A DNA stretch of 64,000 nucleotides from Mercurialis annua. Lineage: Eukaryota > Streptophyta > Magnoliopsida > Malpighiales > Euphorbiaceae. The DNA is taken from positions 8,806,501-8,870,500 of the forward strand of contig NC_065571.1 of the NCBI RefSeq assembly GCF_937616625.2, written 5' to 3'. The notes beneath the pieces were generated by a model. That model was not told the origin of the DNA and made no database searches. It saw only the letters and a list, made by a program, of their open reading frames with translations. The position numbers and the translations under genes were made by a program. Below, in pieces: positions 32,463-45,803 of this stretch (position 1 is its first letter; each line of letters opens with the position of its first letter).

Positions 32463-35400
32463 TTAAACAAGAGTCCAATCATTATCATCTGGACAAGGTG
32501 TTTTATCACCTACCAATGCACTCTCAGGCTTAGGAGGTTTCTTAGAAAACAAGGACGATTTACCATCAAAGAAGGCAGAGAATGGTTGCCCATCTGACTT
32601 ATCATCTCTAGGTGATGGCTTTCTCAGGTTTCTGTCTTTGCTTCCAAAGTTCAGCCCAAGCTTCTTCAGTAGGCGTCTGGGTTCACTGCCGCCTGTTGCC
32701 GTGGTTTCTTCTGTCTGCTTTACTGCCCTTAGAACTTCTTCAGGATTTACTAATATTTTTTCCACTGTTTCATACACCTAAACCAAAAGATTGTGCAAAA
32801 AAATAAAATCGTCATAATCAAAATCCCCATAAGGAATTTTACGTTGGAACAAAGAAACATAATAACTTGTTTGATCATTTTCTTTGGACAGTGCATTTTC
32901 AAAGAGCTCGGAATGCTGATATACTACAGAAACAAAAATGAATGATTTTTCTTTGAGTAGGAAAAAAGCAACAAAAAATTGTGTGTGTTTTATTGCAGTA
33001 TGAACATGTGCAATTTATTCTATCAACTCCTGGCTGTGTTGCAGGAAACGAAAATGTTGAAATGGGAAAGTGTTGAAACAGAAAACAATGAAACAATATT
33101 TTTTACAAAAGTAGTTTATAAAAATAAAATTTTGGAATTCCATTAATATTTAATAAAATGCAGTGCTCAATAATAACAAAGCCTCCTGAGGATAACCTAA
33201 CTACTTTCAGAAAAACAGTAGATAAACCCAACCTACCTGACAGATATCATCCACTTTCTCATTCCAGCTCTTTCCCTGGCAAGTTAAGACAATGTAGTCC
33301 TTGCACTCATTAAACAGCTTTGACGCATCGTTGTCACCTGGGAGTCTGGCCTCGGCCATAACAAGTCCTAAACCAAGCTGAATTTCATAAAATTGGGAAT
33401 CGTTAAGCACAATGAAAAGATGGTGTCGGCTGATTGAGTATATTTTACTAATTTGGTATCATACCAGCTAATTGTCAAATCACATAAAAATAGAATAACA
33501 GATTTGGTTATCTATTCTCCTTTTTAATGTTCCTATTTTAATTAGCGGCAAACTGCTTAGAGCTTCACCATGTGCAAACATGAAATTACGGGGTGAAAAA
33601 ATTATTGATGTTGACTAAATTGATGAAGGATGAAGTTTCACTGGGAATTGAAGGCAAATTGCAATAGCTTTTGATGATGCTTCAAAACAGACCTAAGTTT
33701 CTGAAGAAAAACTATTTCTACTTTTCCATAAAATAACAGTAAACAAGTAAAAAAGATATGAAGATCTATTTGGCATGCATTATATTAATCTGCGTCTTAA
33801 GAGCAGAACTGGTGGCCGAACAAGTGTTGAGTAAAATTATACGAAAAATAAATTTTGGACACAGTTCTTAGCGCATTTGTCGGTCCAATCGGTTCACCCG
33901 CTGGTTCAACCGGTTCAATTGCCGGTTCAACCAGTTCAACAGCTGGTTCAGTATGATTCTGCCTGTCGAATCTGGTTGGACCGGATTTCCGGTTTTTATG
34001 GTCAATTTGACTGGACAGCTGGCCAGTTCCCGGTTCAACCAGCCGGCCTGTGCGGTTTTATAATCACTGATATTAAAACAGACTTACCAAAGAAACAAAT
34101 AATTGTTCGAACAGCTCAGCAGGAGGAATGTCCTCCAAGTCATGTAGAATACTGTCACTGTAAAGTCAAAGCAATAGTGTTATTGTAATTCATATGTATC
34201 ATGCTCGCTAACTACAGGTTCCCAATGAAATAACATAAATGCAAGCGCATGCATATATAAATATTCAAACTTACACCGCCAAATCCTCATCGTATAGGGG
34301 AGCCTGTTTAACAGCTGGTACTGCTTTGGATGTTTCCCAAAGTTCACGCCACAAGTTACCTAACATCAATGCACACCACTTATCAACACAAATGGAGCTA
34401 GAAAGTTGAAGGCACGCCTGACTTGAAGATACTATAGGTGCTTGTATATTTTAAATAACAAAGTATAAAAAAGAGTACATGCATACAAAAATCAGACTGA
34501 GACAAAACTGATTGTGATTCCTATAGGAAAACATTCTGCCTCAGACATATACATCAGCACATTCTGGTACATGTAAAAAATGTAGAACAGCCGGGAGCAT
34601 ATATGGCTTTCAGCATTTTATGCCACGCAACAGAGATAAGCAGCAGAGATAATAGCCAAAAAAATGGTATTGAACTGATGATTAAACTCGGTTCAGTGAT
34701 TCAGGGGAGCCAAGATAAAAAAACAATTTCAGCACTTTACTAAAGATAGTAGACAGAGCTCAGACCTTCCTTTTGCATTCGACTGCTCAGTTGACCTTTT
34801 GTGGAAGATAAATCGCCTCCATCAAAAAATTCATTCGCTTCACCACTTTCTGTCCAGTCTGGCGGAGAGTGCCATCTTACAAAGTCTTCCAAGATACAGC
34901 CAGGATTTGCAGCCTTTAACATGATTTTATGTACAGAATTCAGTTAAATTCATATACACCTAGCCGATGATCACAAAATAGACAAACTGCCCAATTCAGA
35001 AGAAAAAACAATACCTTGAAGGCCTGCATGTCAGAGAGGAGTTGCGAACATCCAGCACCAACACTGACAAAAAGAAAATAGAAATCATTAAGCTAAACGT
35101 CAAGAAGTTTCAAATTACAACTATTAAACTATAAATCACCCCTAAGGCCACTACAATGAGATACCTATGGTACTCAGGACGCTTATTCACAAACTGTTTT
35201 GTCTATAGTCCACGGCATACACACATGATATAACACAAAACATAAACCCAGCATAGCCAAAAAAAATTGCCAACATTCACTAATGAATGCACGATTTTTG
35301 AAGAATTTAAACGGATCTCAAACCTAAAGAGTTTAGAAGAACGGAGGGCACAATGAGAATGTGCAACTTTAAGAAAAGTTTTAAAAATATATTTAAAAGA

Positions 35401-38400
35401 CAGCTTATTGAATCTTAAAATAATTAACTGAGACAACTAGGGACCAGTAAACACTGACCTCCCAGTTCGAAGCACAAACTCCTCATTTTCTTTGATAAGA
35501 TCTTCAGTAAGCAAAGGCCCTTCCTAAACATATAGATGCGCATAGATCTCAATAATGGAAGTTTAAAAGTAAAACTACTTTCTACCAGGTTTCACTAGCA
35601 ATACCTGTGTAACTGGAGAGTATATAGGTTCACCGGTTTCCAGTATGGTTAAATTGTCAGATGGGTGATCAGCACCTAGACGAAGAACAAGTTCCCCATT
35701 GCATAATCTAGCATATAAGATACCATTTGAACTGACATTCTCATTAGGAATAGCTGGCTCTTCGGAAGCTGAACCAGCGTCTCTCATTACCGATTCTAGT
35801 GACTCGGTGGCAAGCATGTGACGTCGTTTCCTCGAGACACAGCAATTGATAACTTGAAATTGCTGGTATAATAGACAGGAATTTAAATCTGGAAGATCAT
35901 CCAAAGGAATGCCAGGTATATGTAGCTCTTCAGACCAAAGTCTCCTCAGCTGCATGCATTACAGATTGAAGCATACTTGTTAGGCAAAGATAATAAAAAA
36001 AGTAACTTTAATACTTGAATTTTTAAGATTAGAATGGAACAAGTTCATAACTTTTTTAAAGCTTGATATTCAAAGATTAGAATGGAACATGTTTAACATT
36101 TTTAAATAGCTCATATCAGTTGTTACAGAAAAGAAACAGTGAATAGGATAAATCAATCAATCATTTGAGGAAGAAAAATATATCATTTGCAGTATGTCGT
36201 CAAACAAATCTCTATATAAAGCAATGACAGTTCAGACAGACTTCATCAGGAAAATCATTTTTTTATCAACATAACTCAAGCACTTCTTAGTACAAGAGCA
36301 CATCAAGCTTAAGCAATATCTTTGTTCAGAATTTTACTACTCATTTTTAGTTTAGATGCAAAAGTTCTGCAGAAGCAACTCACTTCAGCCACAATTTTGC
36401 ACCACAACAGTGCCATTTTCCGCAGAGTCTTAAAGCTTCCAATTACTTCAGATAACTTAACCAGCAAGCATTCAGGAGGACAGCCATGAATATCTCTAGG
36501 CAAAGAAGATTCTTCCAAACCATAGTTGATGTTTCTTCTGAGAAACTTTCCCTCTGCGAATATCTTGCAGATATTACAACGGAAGTGAAAGATCATCACA
36601 AGATACAGAAAAATAGCCAATATGAGAAGTTAACTACATAGAGACGTTCTCCACCTAATCATTAATATACCTGCATCAAACATAGAAGTTATCAAGGACA
36701 AAACTTTTTCATCATCACCACCAAATTCAGAAGCAAGCTTATCCTCCTTGTCACGAAGCACTAATGACTTCATCGCAGCAAGACTCATGCTTGCCCTCTC
36801 CAGAATGGGCGAAGAGCTTCCAGATGAAGCCAAAAGATCTTTCATAGCCTTTTGTCTCTTCCCAGCACTGGAACAAAAATTCATAATACAAAATAAAAGC
36901 AATTACGAAATGTATATGTAAATTGCATAATGAAACTTCATCATAGAACAATCTGTTTAAGAGTCAGCATGTTTCCACCCAGAAACTAATTCTTTTTGGA
37001 TGAAAAGAAATATTTGAAAAGAAAAAGAGAAGCTAAAAGTTAAAAGTGTCAAGAACAAAAGCTTACTCAATGCCTATAGCCAGTTGCTTCATGACAGATG
37101 TTGAAGGAATGTTATCTGGGTTGGTTGCATGTAATCTTTCAGCTATGACAGACACTTGTGAACCCTGTACAATGCCAATCCATCATCATCAACAAGAATC
37201 CCACCATTTGATTTAGCCAATATTGAGGCAAAGAAACAGTGATATAGAAGTAAATCCAATGACTCATCACAAGCAATTCTTCATCTACTGCATGCAAAAA
37301 AGCTATGTAGCACGGATATGCATACTGGATACGGATACGGAATAATAGGATACTTGGACACGAATGTGGTGAAATGGCAGCATTTTAAGGTTTTCTATGT
37401 TAAAAGTGAAATTTCGTGTCCGAAACGCCAAGTTTCCGATATGCTTTCAAAACGGGAAGCATTGATTGAATGAAGTGTTTGTTCCCCTTTAGCAAAAGAG
37501 CATTGCAATCGACTTATAAGAACATAAAATTTAAACATAATATGAAATTCATTACCTTTGCCTCGGCATCATTTTTCATGTTCAATATATACAGATTCTC
37601 ATCATAAAATGGAACAGCCATTGTCGAATTTTCAACTGTCTGATTTTCAGCTCCTTTCTTCCCTATTCTTATGTTCTTGAACTTATCTTGCCACTCGTGC
37701 TTTGTCACTATACTTGAAGGCCTCCATTTCATAGGCTTCCCTTCATTGTTACTCTGCACTATCCCAATATTACATTCTTTAGTGTTTTTTAAATGCCAAA
37801 TAAGCAGTTAAACAGAAGTAAAAAAGAATACATAATACCAAACCATGCGTATCAACATCAAACCCGATTTTAACCCAACTTACGCATACAACCACTTCTT
37901 TATGCTTAAAAATTATACTGTTAGGTTATTGCAAAATCATATCGATTACGGCATGACTTCATTTCTGGTTTCAATATAAGGTGAACAAACTGAACTGAAT
38001 TCTTGCAACTATTTCTTAATCAGTTATTCTCGCAACTATAGTCTTTCAAAACATTAGAATCAAATAATTATAACTGAATTGAATTTCGAATTCATCATCC
38101 AAAAACAAATTAAAAAAAAACTCCATGAATTAACCTACATTTCTATAAAAACTGAAAATCAAAATCAAATGCAAACACAAACTAATAAACCAACGCACCT
38201 TTGACTCGCCTTCAATCTTAACAGTCTCATCGTCAAATTGATTTCTTGATTCTCCCGGCGACTGCTTATCAGAATCTTGCGGCGATCGACAAAAAAGTCA
38301 AGAAAATTGAAAGAATTCAAATAAATAACTAACATTAGTAAAGGCATAAAACCCAATAAATAGAAGAAGAAAAAACAAAAATAGAATTTCAATAAAAAAT

Positions 38401-38522
38401 CTAAAGAAACCTGATCGATCAGAAATGAGGTCGGATTTAATATCAGTAAAAACCCGCTCCGCTTTAGCAGCAGCTGAATGGAAGGCTGTCCTTGCTTTCG
38501 ATACAAATGAAGGCGGTTCCAT
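32463..38522 (-). CDS. RAB3GAP1: Rab3 GTPase-activating protein catalytic subunit, 14 exons, 689 aa
   Basis: In animals this protein acts with a non-catalytic subunit as GAP for Rab3 and as exchange factor for Rab18, in membrane traffic and autophagy; the plant role is less defined. Exons in transcript order: 38411-38522, 38199-38275, 37556-37753, 37067-37164, 36671-36867, 36384-36553, 35605-35949, 35459-35523, 35015-35063, 34766-34913, 34275-34359, 34088-34157, 33237-33377, 32463-32777. All junctions have GT/AG and keep frame; the total is 2070 nt. The N-terminus MEPPSFVSKARTAFHSAAAK is the typical plant start. The conserved catalytic-region motif NPGCILEDFVRWHSPPDW lies at about residues 440-457; its Arg450 falls where the human protein has its proposed catalytic Arg. 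The C-terminus ends in NDWTLV. The gene appears intact. Decayed copies of its last exons lie at 26470 and 28800. Confidence 0.93.
33868..34060. repeat. CCGGTTCAA-rich intronic repeat
   Basis: Within the intron between exons 12 and 13 of the RAB3GAP1-like gene, the words GGTTCAACCGGTTCAA, CCGGTTCAACCAGTTCAAC and CCGGTTCAACCAGCC recur irregularly over about 190 bp. It looks like a decayed transposable element terminus. An ORF can be read across it but has no protein-like character. Confidence 0.45.
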
Positions 38523-38999
38523 ATCCTGCGCAGCCTGTGCGTACGTTAACGAAATTAAATTATTATTTATTAATAGGGATTAAGGCAAATAAATGCTGCA
38601 TATTTTTAGGGAAGGGGAGGAAAAGAGGAAGAAGGAGAAGAGAGTAGGTTGATATATTATCAAGTCTTACACAGGTAAGGTCTCTTGACAAGCAAGTGAG
38701 TTGTTTAATTTTTTTTTATCAACTTGTTCATTTTTTAATTTTCTTAAGATTAGTATTAAATTTATTTTAATTTTTTAAGGATTTGTATTTAGACCATGCA
38801 TACTAAATTGCTAACTCTATAAAATTAGTTATTAAATTGCTACATTTTCTTAAGATTAATATCTAAGTTTCTCCAATCGTTTGATATTCCCTTTTTGATG
38901 AGGATATTTACCTAATTAATTTCAGAATTTTATGAATTAATTTCTTTTTAAATGATATGTTTCCAAATCTTCTAATCTTCCATTAAGACAATTAAAATA
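38523..38999. other. Upstream region of the RAB3GAP1-like gene
   Basis: A purine-rich stretch (GGGGAGGAAAAGAGGAAGAAGG) lies at 38612-38635; on the transcribed strand this is a CT-rich tract of the kind often found in plant 5' UTRs. No TATA box is convincing. The rest is AT-rich. Confidence 0.4.
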
Positions 39000-39010
39000 A
39001 GAGTGGTGCT

Positions 39011-39071
39011 TCGAAAATGGGGTTTGGAAAATGTTATGCTTGACATTGATAACAATACGGTGGTGGATAAT
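39011..39071 (+). mobile_element. Left part of a 5'-truncated LINE fragment, split by the Copia element
   Basis: This stretch reads GLENVMLDIDNTVVDN in one frame. It joins in frame to the sequence just past the Copia right end (49185 on) when one 5-bp TSD copy is removed. Together they read as the last part of a LINE RNase H domain. See the right part for the tail. Confidence 0.7.
39067..39071. repeat. 5' target-site duplication of the Copia element (ATAAT)
   Basis: ATAAT precedes the TGTTGG start of the 5' LTR; the 3' flank at 49180-49184 is ATAAG, one mismatch. The LINE reading frame on both sides supports this 5-bp assignment. Confidence 0.7.
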
Positions 39072-40173
39072 TGTTGGCTAAAGGTTATCCCTATTTTTGA
39101 TATAACATAAACTTTAAAGAAGTAAGGTTAATGTTGAGTATTCAGTGAAATTTGAATAAATGCAGAACCAGGCTCAAGCTAATTCTGGAAGCAGAAGAAT
39201 AGTCAAAGATCAAGAAAGAACAAAGTATGAACAAGTCTGGATCATCAAGCACAATGGGCCTCAAGGATTTATAGATTTATCTGTAAAGGTAAATGGGCTA
39301 AATAAAGTCATTAAAATTCTGAAGCTCTAGAAAATGTTTTTGATTCTCTTTTTGATCAAAACGGTTTTAAAGATTGTGACATCATCAAAAATGTCCTTTT
39401 CAGTCACATGCACACACAAAGAATAAAAATATTCCCTTGTTTTCTGTTGCAACGGTTTTTTCACAAGCAATCATTTTCTCTTTCCTATTGCTTCTAGAAA
39501 CTGGATAGGTGGCAAATCTTTAAAGGAATCTTTGTAAATATCTGAGGGCTTTTTAGAGAAAAGGTTTTCTATAAATAGATCATCTTCCTCACCTTTCTCT
39601 CTAAGCAAGATTTCTGAGTAAACAATCTTTTCAAAGCTTTTCAATGGAGGTTTTAATGTTTTGCTAAAAGATGCTTTTTACTCTTCGGTTTTAAATCTGA
39701 GCTTCATTATTTAATGCTTTACTTAACTCGGTTTACTTAATAGGTTGATTTGTATTCAACGAGTTATTTTGCATAAACAGTTTTGGTTAAAGGTTTTTGT
39801 AAACACCTAGGTGATAAGTTTACTGGGTTTAAGTTTTCTGGATCTTGGTAAAACCAGTGGTTGGGAAATCAGACTAGAACGGGTAGTGTTTAGCTCTGTA
39901 TTTCAAGGCTGTTGTTTCTTGCACGTAAAAGAAACTGGATAGTGAAAATCCCAAGAGGTATTCCTTGGGGAGTGGATGTATGCAGTTGCAGAACCACTAT
40001 AAAAATTCAGTGCTCTTCGTTTACTGCTTATCTGTTTATTTCCAGTTTAGCTTTAATCATATTTGCATTAGCTTTCGAATATTTTTATAAGCTATTTTTA
40101 CTAAAGTTTTTAATTCTCAATTCACCCCCCCCCCCCCCCCCCCCCCCCTCTTGAGAAGCCATCTGGACCAACA
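39072..40173 (+). repeat. 5' LTR of the Copia element
   Basis: 1102 bp, starting TGTTGGCTAAAGG and ending CATCTGGACCAACA. It contains a 24-C run at 40125-40148. All of the 15-bp length difference from the 3' LTR is explained by that run. Confidence 0.95.
39570..39577 (+). promoter_or_regulatory. TATA box in the 5' LTR
   Basis: TATAAATA about 500 bp into the LTR, followed by a C/T-rich stretch, is the best candidate core promoter. The same motif is at 48591-48598 in the 3' LTR. Confidence 0.6.
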
Positions 40174-40175
40174 AT

Positions 40176-40187
40176 TGGTATCGGAGC
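40176..40187 (+). promoter_or_regulatory. Primer-binding site for initiator Met tRNA
   Basis: TGGTATCGGAGC starts two bases after the 5' LTR. It matches the usual TGGTATCAGAGC complement of the initiator-Met tRNA 3' end with one difference. Confidence 0.85.
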
Positions 40188-40233
40188 AGGCTCTGCTTGC
40201 TTCTTGCTATTTTAGCATTCTCAGAGTTGATCA

Positions 40234-41964
40234 ATGGCTACTCATGGTGGATCTTACCTAAGTGCTTCTGGGCTACCAGAAGGAAATTCCATTACTAGAC
40301 CTCCTCTATTCAATGGATCTAATTATGACTACTGGAAAAACAGAATGAAAAGTTTCATTCAGTCACAGGACATTGAATGCTGGAAAAGCATCTTATATGG
40401 AGTTACTCCTCCAATCAAGGTCAATGCTGATGGAACAGAAGTAAGAAAAGATGAAACTGAGTTTACTGAAGCTGATTGGAGAGTGGTACAGACTAATGCA
40501 AAAGCTATTACTATGATTCACTGTGCTCTTGACATCAGTGAATACAATCGTGTTAGAAACTGTGTCACTGCTAAACATGTATGGGAAAAACTACAGATTA
40601 CCTATGAAGGAACCGACCAAGTAAGGGAAACTAAGATCAATCTTCTTCAACGTGATTATGAGCTTTTCCAAATGAAATCTGATGAAGGTATGTCTGAGTT
40701 TAGCTCCAGATTCTCTAACATCATCAATGGTCTCAAAAGTTTGGGAGAAAACTTTACTGATGAACAGCTGGTGAAAAAGATATTAAGATCTCTGACTGAG
40801 AAATGGGAAAGCAAGACCACAGCAATCATTGAAGCTAAAAATCTGAAAAACTACAGCTTTGATGAACTCATGGGTTCTCTCATGACACATGAAATGGTGA
40901 AATACAAGGGAAAGGAGATAGCTCAGGAAAGAAGGAAGAAAGCTGATCTGGCTCTGAAAATTGAATCTGAAAGTGATGATCAAATCAGCTCAGATGAAGA
41001 AATAGCCCTGATGACCAAGAGATTCACAAAGATGTATCGCAAGGGAGACAAACGATACAGAAACAACATGAAGAAATTCATTAAAGGAAAAGTTGACTTG
41101 GAAGGAGCTGATGGCTTATGTTTTGGGTGTAACAAACCTGGACATTTCAAAGCCGATTGTCCAAAACTGAAAAGATCAACAAGATTTGAAAAACCAAAGA
41201 AGGGTCTAGCAGCTTGGAGTGATTCTGATGACTCAGATAATGGAAATGAAGATAAACCAGAAGAGAAAGCTAATCTCTGTTTAATGGCAATTGAAACCGG
41301 AGATAACAGTGGTCAAACTGATGCATATGAGGCTGATTCATCTGACAATGAGGTAGAAAATCTAAAACATTTATCTTATGATGAATTACTTCATAACTGT
41401 AATGATATCTTTATGGCTTATAAGGTTGTCTCAAAGAAGTATGTCAAACTGAAAGCTAAAACTAAAAATGTCATTTCTGAAGCTAATGTCAAAATTTCTC
41501 AAACCAATGAAACTGAAAAAGAAAACAAAATGCAAAAGGATTTTGACTTAATGACTGAAAAGATTCAGAAAGCTGAAACTGAGGTTTCATTCCTAATGAA
41601 GGAACTTGAAACTTCAAACAACCTTAGAATCAATCTTTTGCAACAGAATGATGCTATGCAAAAGAAGATTGATCTTCTCATTAAAGATCTCACAAAATTC
41701 ACTAAGGGAAATGCTAATCTGAACATGCTTTTGGGAAATCAACGTCCCTATGGAGATACTAGCGGTATTGGTTTTGAAGGTTTTACCAAACCAAAGAAAA
41801 TGGAATCATTCCTAAAAAATATTCCCACAAAAGTCAAAACCATAACTAAAAGGACCTTCATTCCTTACATGTCTCATGCTACCTGTTTTTACTGCAATAT
41901 CAAAGGTCATGTTTCGAAGTTTTGTAAAGCTAAACAGAAAATATTTCAGACTAAACTTATCTAG
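40234..41964 (+). CDS. Copia Gag polyprotein with two CCHC zinc knuckles
   Basis: A 576-aa capsid/nucleocapsid protein. The N-terminal half has the Gag fold of Copia elements (YDYWKNRMKSFI near residue 30, then a helical gag domain to about 230). A first zinc knuckle CFGCNKPGHFKADC lies at about 296-309, an acidic/coiled-coil segment at about 330-500, and a second knuckle CFYCNIKGHVSKFC at about 551-564. The ORF stops at a TAG (41962-41964). The sequence beyond that stop keeps reading like Gag-Pol linker in the same frame for some 25 codons, so the stop may be a point mutation rather than the natural end. Confidence 0.88.
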   Translation: MATHGGSYLSASGLPEGNSITRPPLFNGSNYDYWKNRMKSFIQSQDIECWKSILYGVTPPIKVNADGTEVRKDETEFTEADWRVVQTNAKAITMIHCALDISEYNRVRNCVTAKHVWEKLQITYEGTDQVRETKINLLQRDYELFQMKSDEGMSEFSSRFSNIINGLKSLGENFTDEQLVKKILRSLTEKWESKTTAIIEAKNLKNYSFDELMGSLMTHEMVKYKGKEIAQERRKKADLALKIESESDDQISSDEEIALMTKRFTKMYRKGDKRYRNNMKKFIKGKVDLEGADGLCFGCNKPGHFKADCPKLKRSTRFEKPKKGLAAWSDSDDSDNGNEDKPEEKANLCLMAIETGDNSGQTDAYEADSSDNEVENLKHLSYDELLHNCNDIFMAYKVVSKKYVKLKAKTKNVISEANVKISQTNETEKENKMQKDFDLMTEKIQKAETEVSFLMKELETSNNLRINLLQQNDAMQKKIDLLIKDLTKFTKGNANLNMLLGNQRPYGDTSGIGFEGFTKPKKMESFLKNIPTKVKTITKRTFIPYMSHATCFYCNIKGHVSKFCKAKQKIFQTKLI

Positions 41965-41999
41965 GTTGTCAAAGGAACTAAACCTGAGAAAGTCACTAA

Positions 42000-44900
42000 C
42001 CCAGAAGGACCCAAATCAGTTTGGGTACCTAAACATGCTTGATTTGTTACAGGTCTGCCTAAGGAGCAAGGATGATCAAAATTGGCATATGGATAGTGCT
42101 TGCTCAAGGCACATGACTGGTGACAAGTCAAAATTCACCAGTATCAAACTAAAGGATAGAGGAACAGTCTGCTTTGGTGATGACAGTAAAGCTAAAATTA
42201 TCGGAATTGGAGCTATTGGCAAATATCCATCTATTGAAGGTGTCTCTTTAGTGGATGGACTGAAGTACAATCTTTTAAGTGTAAGTCAGCTCTGTGATAA
42301 GCAAAACAGAGTCATCTTTGAACCAACTCACTGTGAGGTACAGGATCTTCACAATAATAAAACTCTCTTCTTTGGTAAGAGATTTGAAAATGCGTATCTG
42401 GTTGATTTCAATGACTCTCCTATCCCTGATATTTGTCTTGCATCTCTTATGGATGAAAGTTGGCTTTGGCATAAAAGATTAGGACATGCTAGTATGCATC
42501 TCATTTCTAAACTCTCTAAAAAGGAACTGGTTCGTGGTTTGCCTAAACTGAACTATGAGAAAAATGATGTTTGTGATGCTTGCTTAAAAGGTAAACATGC
42601 TAGATCTTCTTTTAAATCCTCTGGTCATATTGTAACTACTAATTGTTTTAGAGCTGCTGCATCTTGATTTATTTGGACCAATTACCCCTTCTAGCTTAGG
42701 AGGAAAATTCTATGCCCTTGTTGTTGTTGATGATCACTCCAGGTACTCATGGACATTATTTCTAACTCATAAAGATGAAGTATTTGAGAGATTCGAAGTT
42801 CTGTGTAAAAAGCTCCAAAATCAAAAAGGACTCAAAATCATCTCCATTAGAAGTGATCATGGAAAGGAATTTGAAAATAAGAAATTTGAGGATTTCTGCA
42901 ACTCCCAAGGCATATCTCATAACTACTCTGCTCCCAGAACTCCTCAGCAAAATGGAGTTGTTGAAAGAAAGAATAGATCTTTGCAAGAAATGGCTCGAAC
43001 AATGATTAGTGAAGCTAATCTATCAAAGTATTTCTGGGCTGAATCTGTGAGTACTGCCTGCTACATCCAGAACAGAGCCTTAGTAAGGTCTACCTTGAAA
43101 AAGACCCCGTATGAGCTGTGGAGAGGAAGAAAACCCAATGTAAGTTACTTCAGAATTTTTGGCTGTAATTGTTATGTTCATAATAACAATAAAACTCATC
43201 TTGCAAAATTTGATGCTAAATCTGATGAAGCTATTTTTATGGGTTACTCTGAGCACAACAAGGCTTATAGGGTTTTTAATAAACGATCTCTTCTTATTGA
43301 AGAATCCATGCATGTAGTCTTTAAAGAAACTAACAATCCTCTACCCAGTAGAGATTTGTCTGGAGATGAACTCTTTACAGGTAACAGCAACAACTCAGAA
43401 GAGAATCAGCAGCAAAATATCCTGGATGAACAGAATGTAAATCAGGAACAAATTGAAACTGAAGAAACAGAGAACCAGACTAATGAGCAGTTTGATCAAG
43501 CTAATTTGCAGAACGAAGCTGTCTCTAACAGCAATGAGGATCTGCCAAGAGAATGGAGATATCACAAGTATCACTCTCAAGAAAATCTTCTTACTAGTCC
43601 TTCTCACAAAATGATGACTAGGAGTGAGCTAAAAAAGATGATTGCCAATGTAGCTCACATAGCCTATGTCTCAAAAGTAGAGCCAAAAGGAATAGAAGAA
43701 GGGCTAAAAGATGAAAACTGGCTTCTAGCTATGCAAGAGGAGCTAAATCAGTTTGAGAGAAATGAAGTGTGGAATCTTGTGCCTCGACCAAGGAACAAAA
43801 CCATTATTGGAACTAAATGGGTGTTCAGAAACAAACTTGATGATCAAGGCAATGTTGTCAGAAACAAAGCAAGACTTGTGGCTAAAGGTTATAATCAAGC
43901 TGAAGGCATTGACTATGATGAAACATTTGCTCCAGTTGCAAGGCTTGAATCTATAAGAATGCTTTGTGCATATGCTAGCTACATGAATTTCAAACTACAG
44001 CAAATGGATGTAAAAAGTGCCTTCCTAAATGGTTATCTAAATGAAGAGGTATTTGTGGAACAACCTCAAGGTTTTGAAAGCTATGAGTTTCCTGATCATG
44101 TGTTCAAGCTAAAGAAGGCTCTGTATGGGCTAAAACAAGCTCCTAGAGCATGGTATGAAAGATTAAGCAACTTCATGCTTAAAAATGGTTTTTCCAGAGG
44201 GAGAGTTGATAAAACATTATTCATCAAAAAGCAACTCAGAGATATTCTCATTGTACAAATTTATGTGGATGACATAGTTTTTGGATCCACCAAAAATAGC
44301 TTGTGCAAAGAATTTTCTGACATGATGAAAAATGAGTTTGAGATGAGCATGATGGGAGAACTCAACTTCTTTCTGGGTCTGCAAATCAAGCAATGCAAGG
44401 ATGGTATCTTCATCACTCAGTCTAAATATGTCAAAGAACTTCTCAAAAAGTTCAAAATGACTGAAGCAAAAGCTACAAAAATTCCAATGAGTGCCACCTT
44501 CAAAGTTGAGAAAGATGAAAAAGGTAAATCAGTTGACTGCAAACTTTATAGAGGTATGATCGGCTCATTACTTTATTTAACTGCTAGTCGACCTGATATT
44601 CATTTCAGTGTTTGTGTGTGTGCTAGATTTCAAGCTGATCCTAAAGAGTCTCATATTATTGCTGTTAAAAGAATTCTTAGATATCTTCTAGGTACTCAAG
44701 AACTTGGTCTTTGGTATCCAAGAGATATCTCATTTGATCTTGTGGGATATAGTGATGCTGATTTTGCAGGAAGCAAAACAGACAGGAAAAGTACTTCAGG
44801 AGCATGTCAATTCCTAGGTCATGCATTAATTTCTTGGTTCAGCAAAAAGCAAACCTCTGTGGCTCTATCCACAGCTGAAGCTGAATATATAGCTGCTGGA

Positions 44901-45209
44901 AACTGTGTTGCTCAAATAATCTGGATGAAACAAGAGCTAGAAGATTACAACCTGAGGTGCACCAAGATTCCCATTATGTGTGATAACACCAGTGCTATCA
45001 ATTTGACAAAAAATCCTGTCATGCATTCTAGAACTAAGCATATTGAAATTAGACATCATTTCATTCGTGATCATGTTCAAGCTAATGACATTGAGCTAAT
45101 TTTTGTTCCAACTGAAAAACAGCTTGCTGATATCTTCACTAAACCCTTAAATGAAGAAACTTTTTGCAGGATTCGTAGAGAGATAGGACTTATGATCCTA
45201 GAAAGTTGA
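42000..45209 (+). pseudogene. Copia Pol, broken by frameshifts (protease, integrase, RT, RNase H)
   Basis: The coding sequence runs in one frame to 42667 and then in another to 45209. A one-base length change in the TTTT run at 42646-42649 puts the integrase out of frame; an earlier shift near 42035-42050 separates it from gag. Protease: the active-site triplet near 42092 reads DSA instead of the usual DSG. Integrase: HHCC zinc region near 42465-42600, and the DDE residues in the blocks at about 42668, 42855 and 42965. Reverse transcriptase: about 43760-44480, catalytic YVDD near 44263. RNase H: about 44740-45170. From 42981 the frame is open for 742 codons. The result cannot yield a full Pol. 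Confidence 0.88.
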
Positions 45210-45803
45210 TTGCTCATGCATCTGCATTTTTTTCTGCTCAAAATAATATCTTTCCTGTTTTTGGGTTTTGAATGCATTTTCAGTTTTTAATTAATTTCTT
45301 CTATGAATTAATCTGTGTTACCTCTCTTCTTCTGAATTATTTATTTTTTTGCATCTTAAATACCTTGTTTATAATATCTCTTGCTTATAATTAAAAAAAA
45401 AAAGGTGCATCTGTTTTCCTTGAAAAAGATCAGTTTTTCATTAAGCACAAATAGCAAAAATTTGAAAATAAATCTTATCATAAGCCATGATATTCAAATT
45501 TCAAAGAAAAACTGTTCAAAAGATGATTTGTTTCTAACGGTGCTTTGGCTTTTAGATTTCCTCTCAAACGGTAAAATGTCCTTGCTACCTATCTCTACCA
45601 CGTGGAAAGATTTTCCTTTATTGTGACCAGCCTTGTTAACACGCAATCTCCACAGGATCAGCTTTTAAAATTCAAAAAGAAACGGCCTTTAGTTTCTTCT
45701 TAAATAAACTCCTGACTGATTTATTAGAGTTACATTTTCTCAGACTTACCCTAGTCTACATCTCTCTCTCTCTCGACTCTCTTATTCCTTCTCAACTGCT
45801 ATA

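Noticed and set aside
33877..34188. 103-codon plus-strand ORF with VQPVQ repeats
   Set aside because: It spans a CCGGTTCAA-rich intronic repeat and an exon of the RAB3GAP1-like gene on the other strand.
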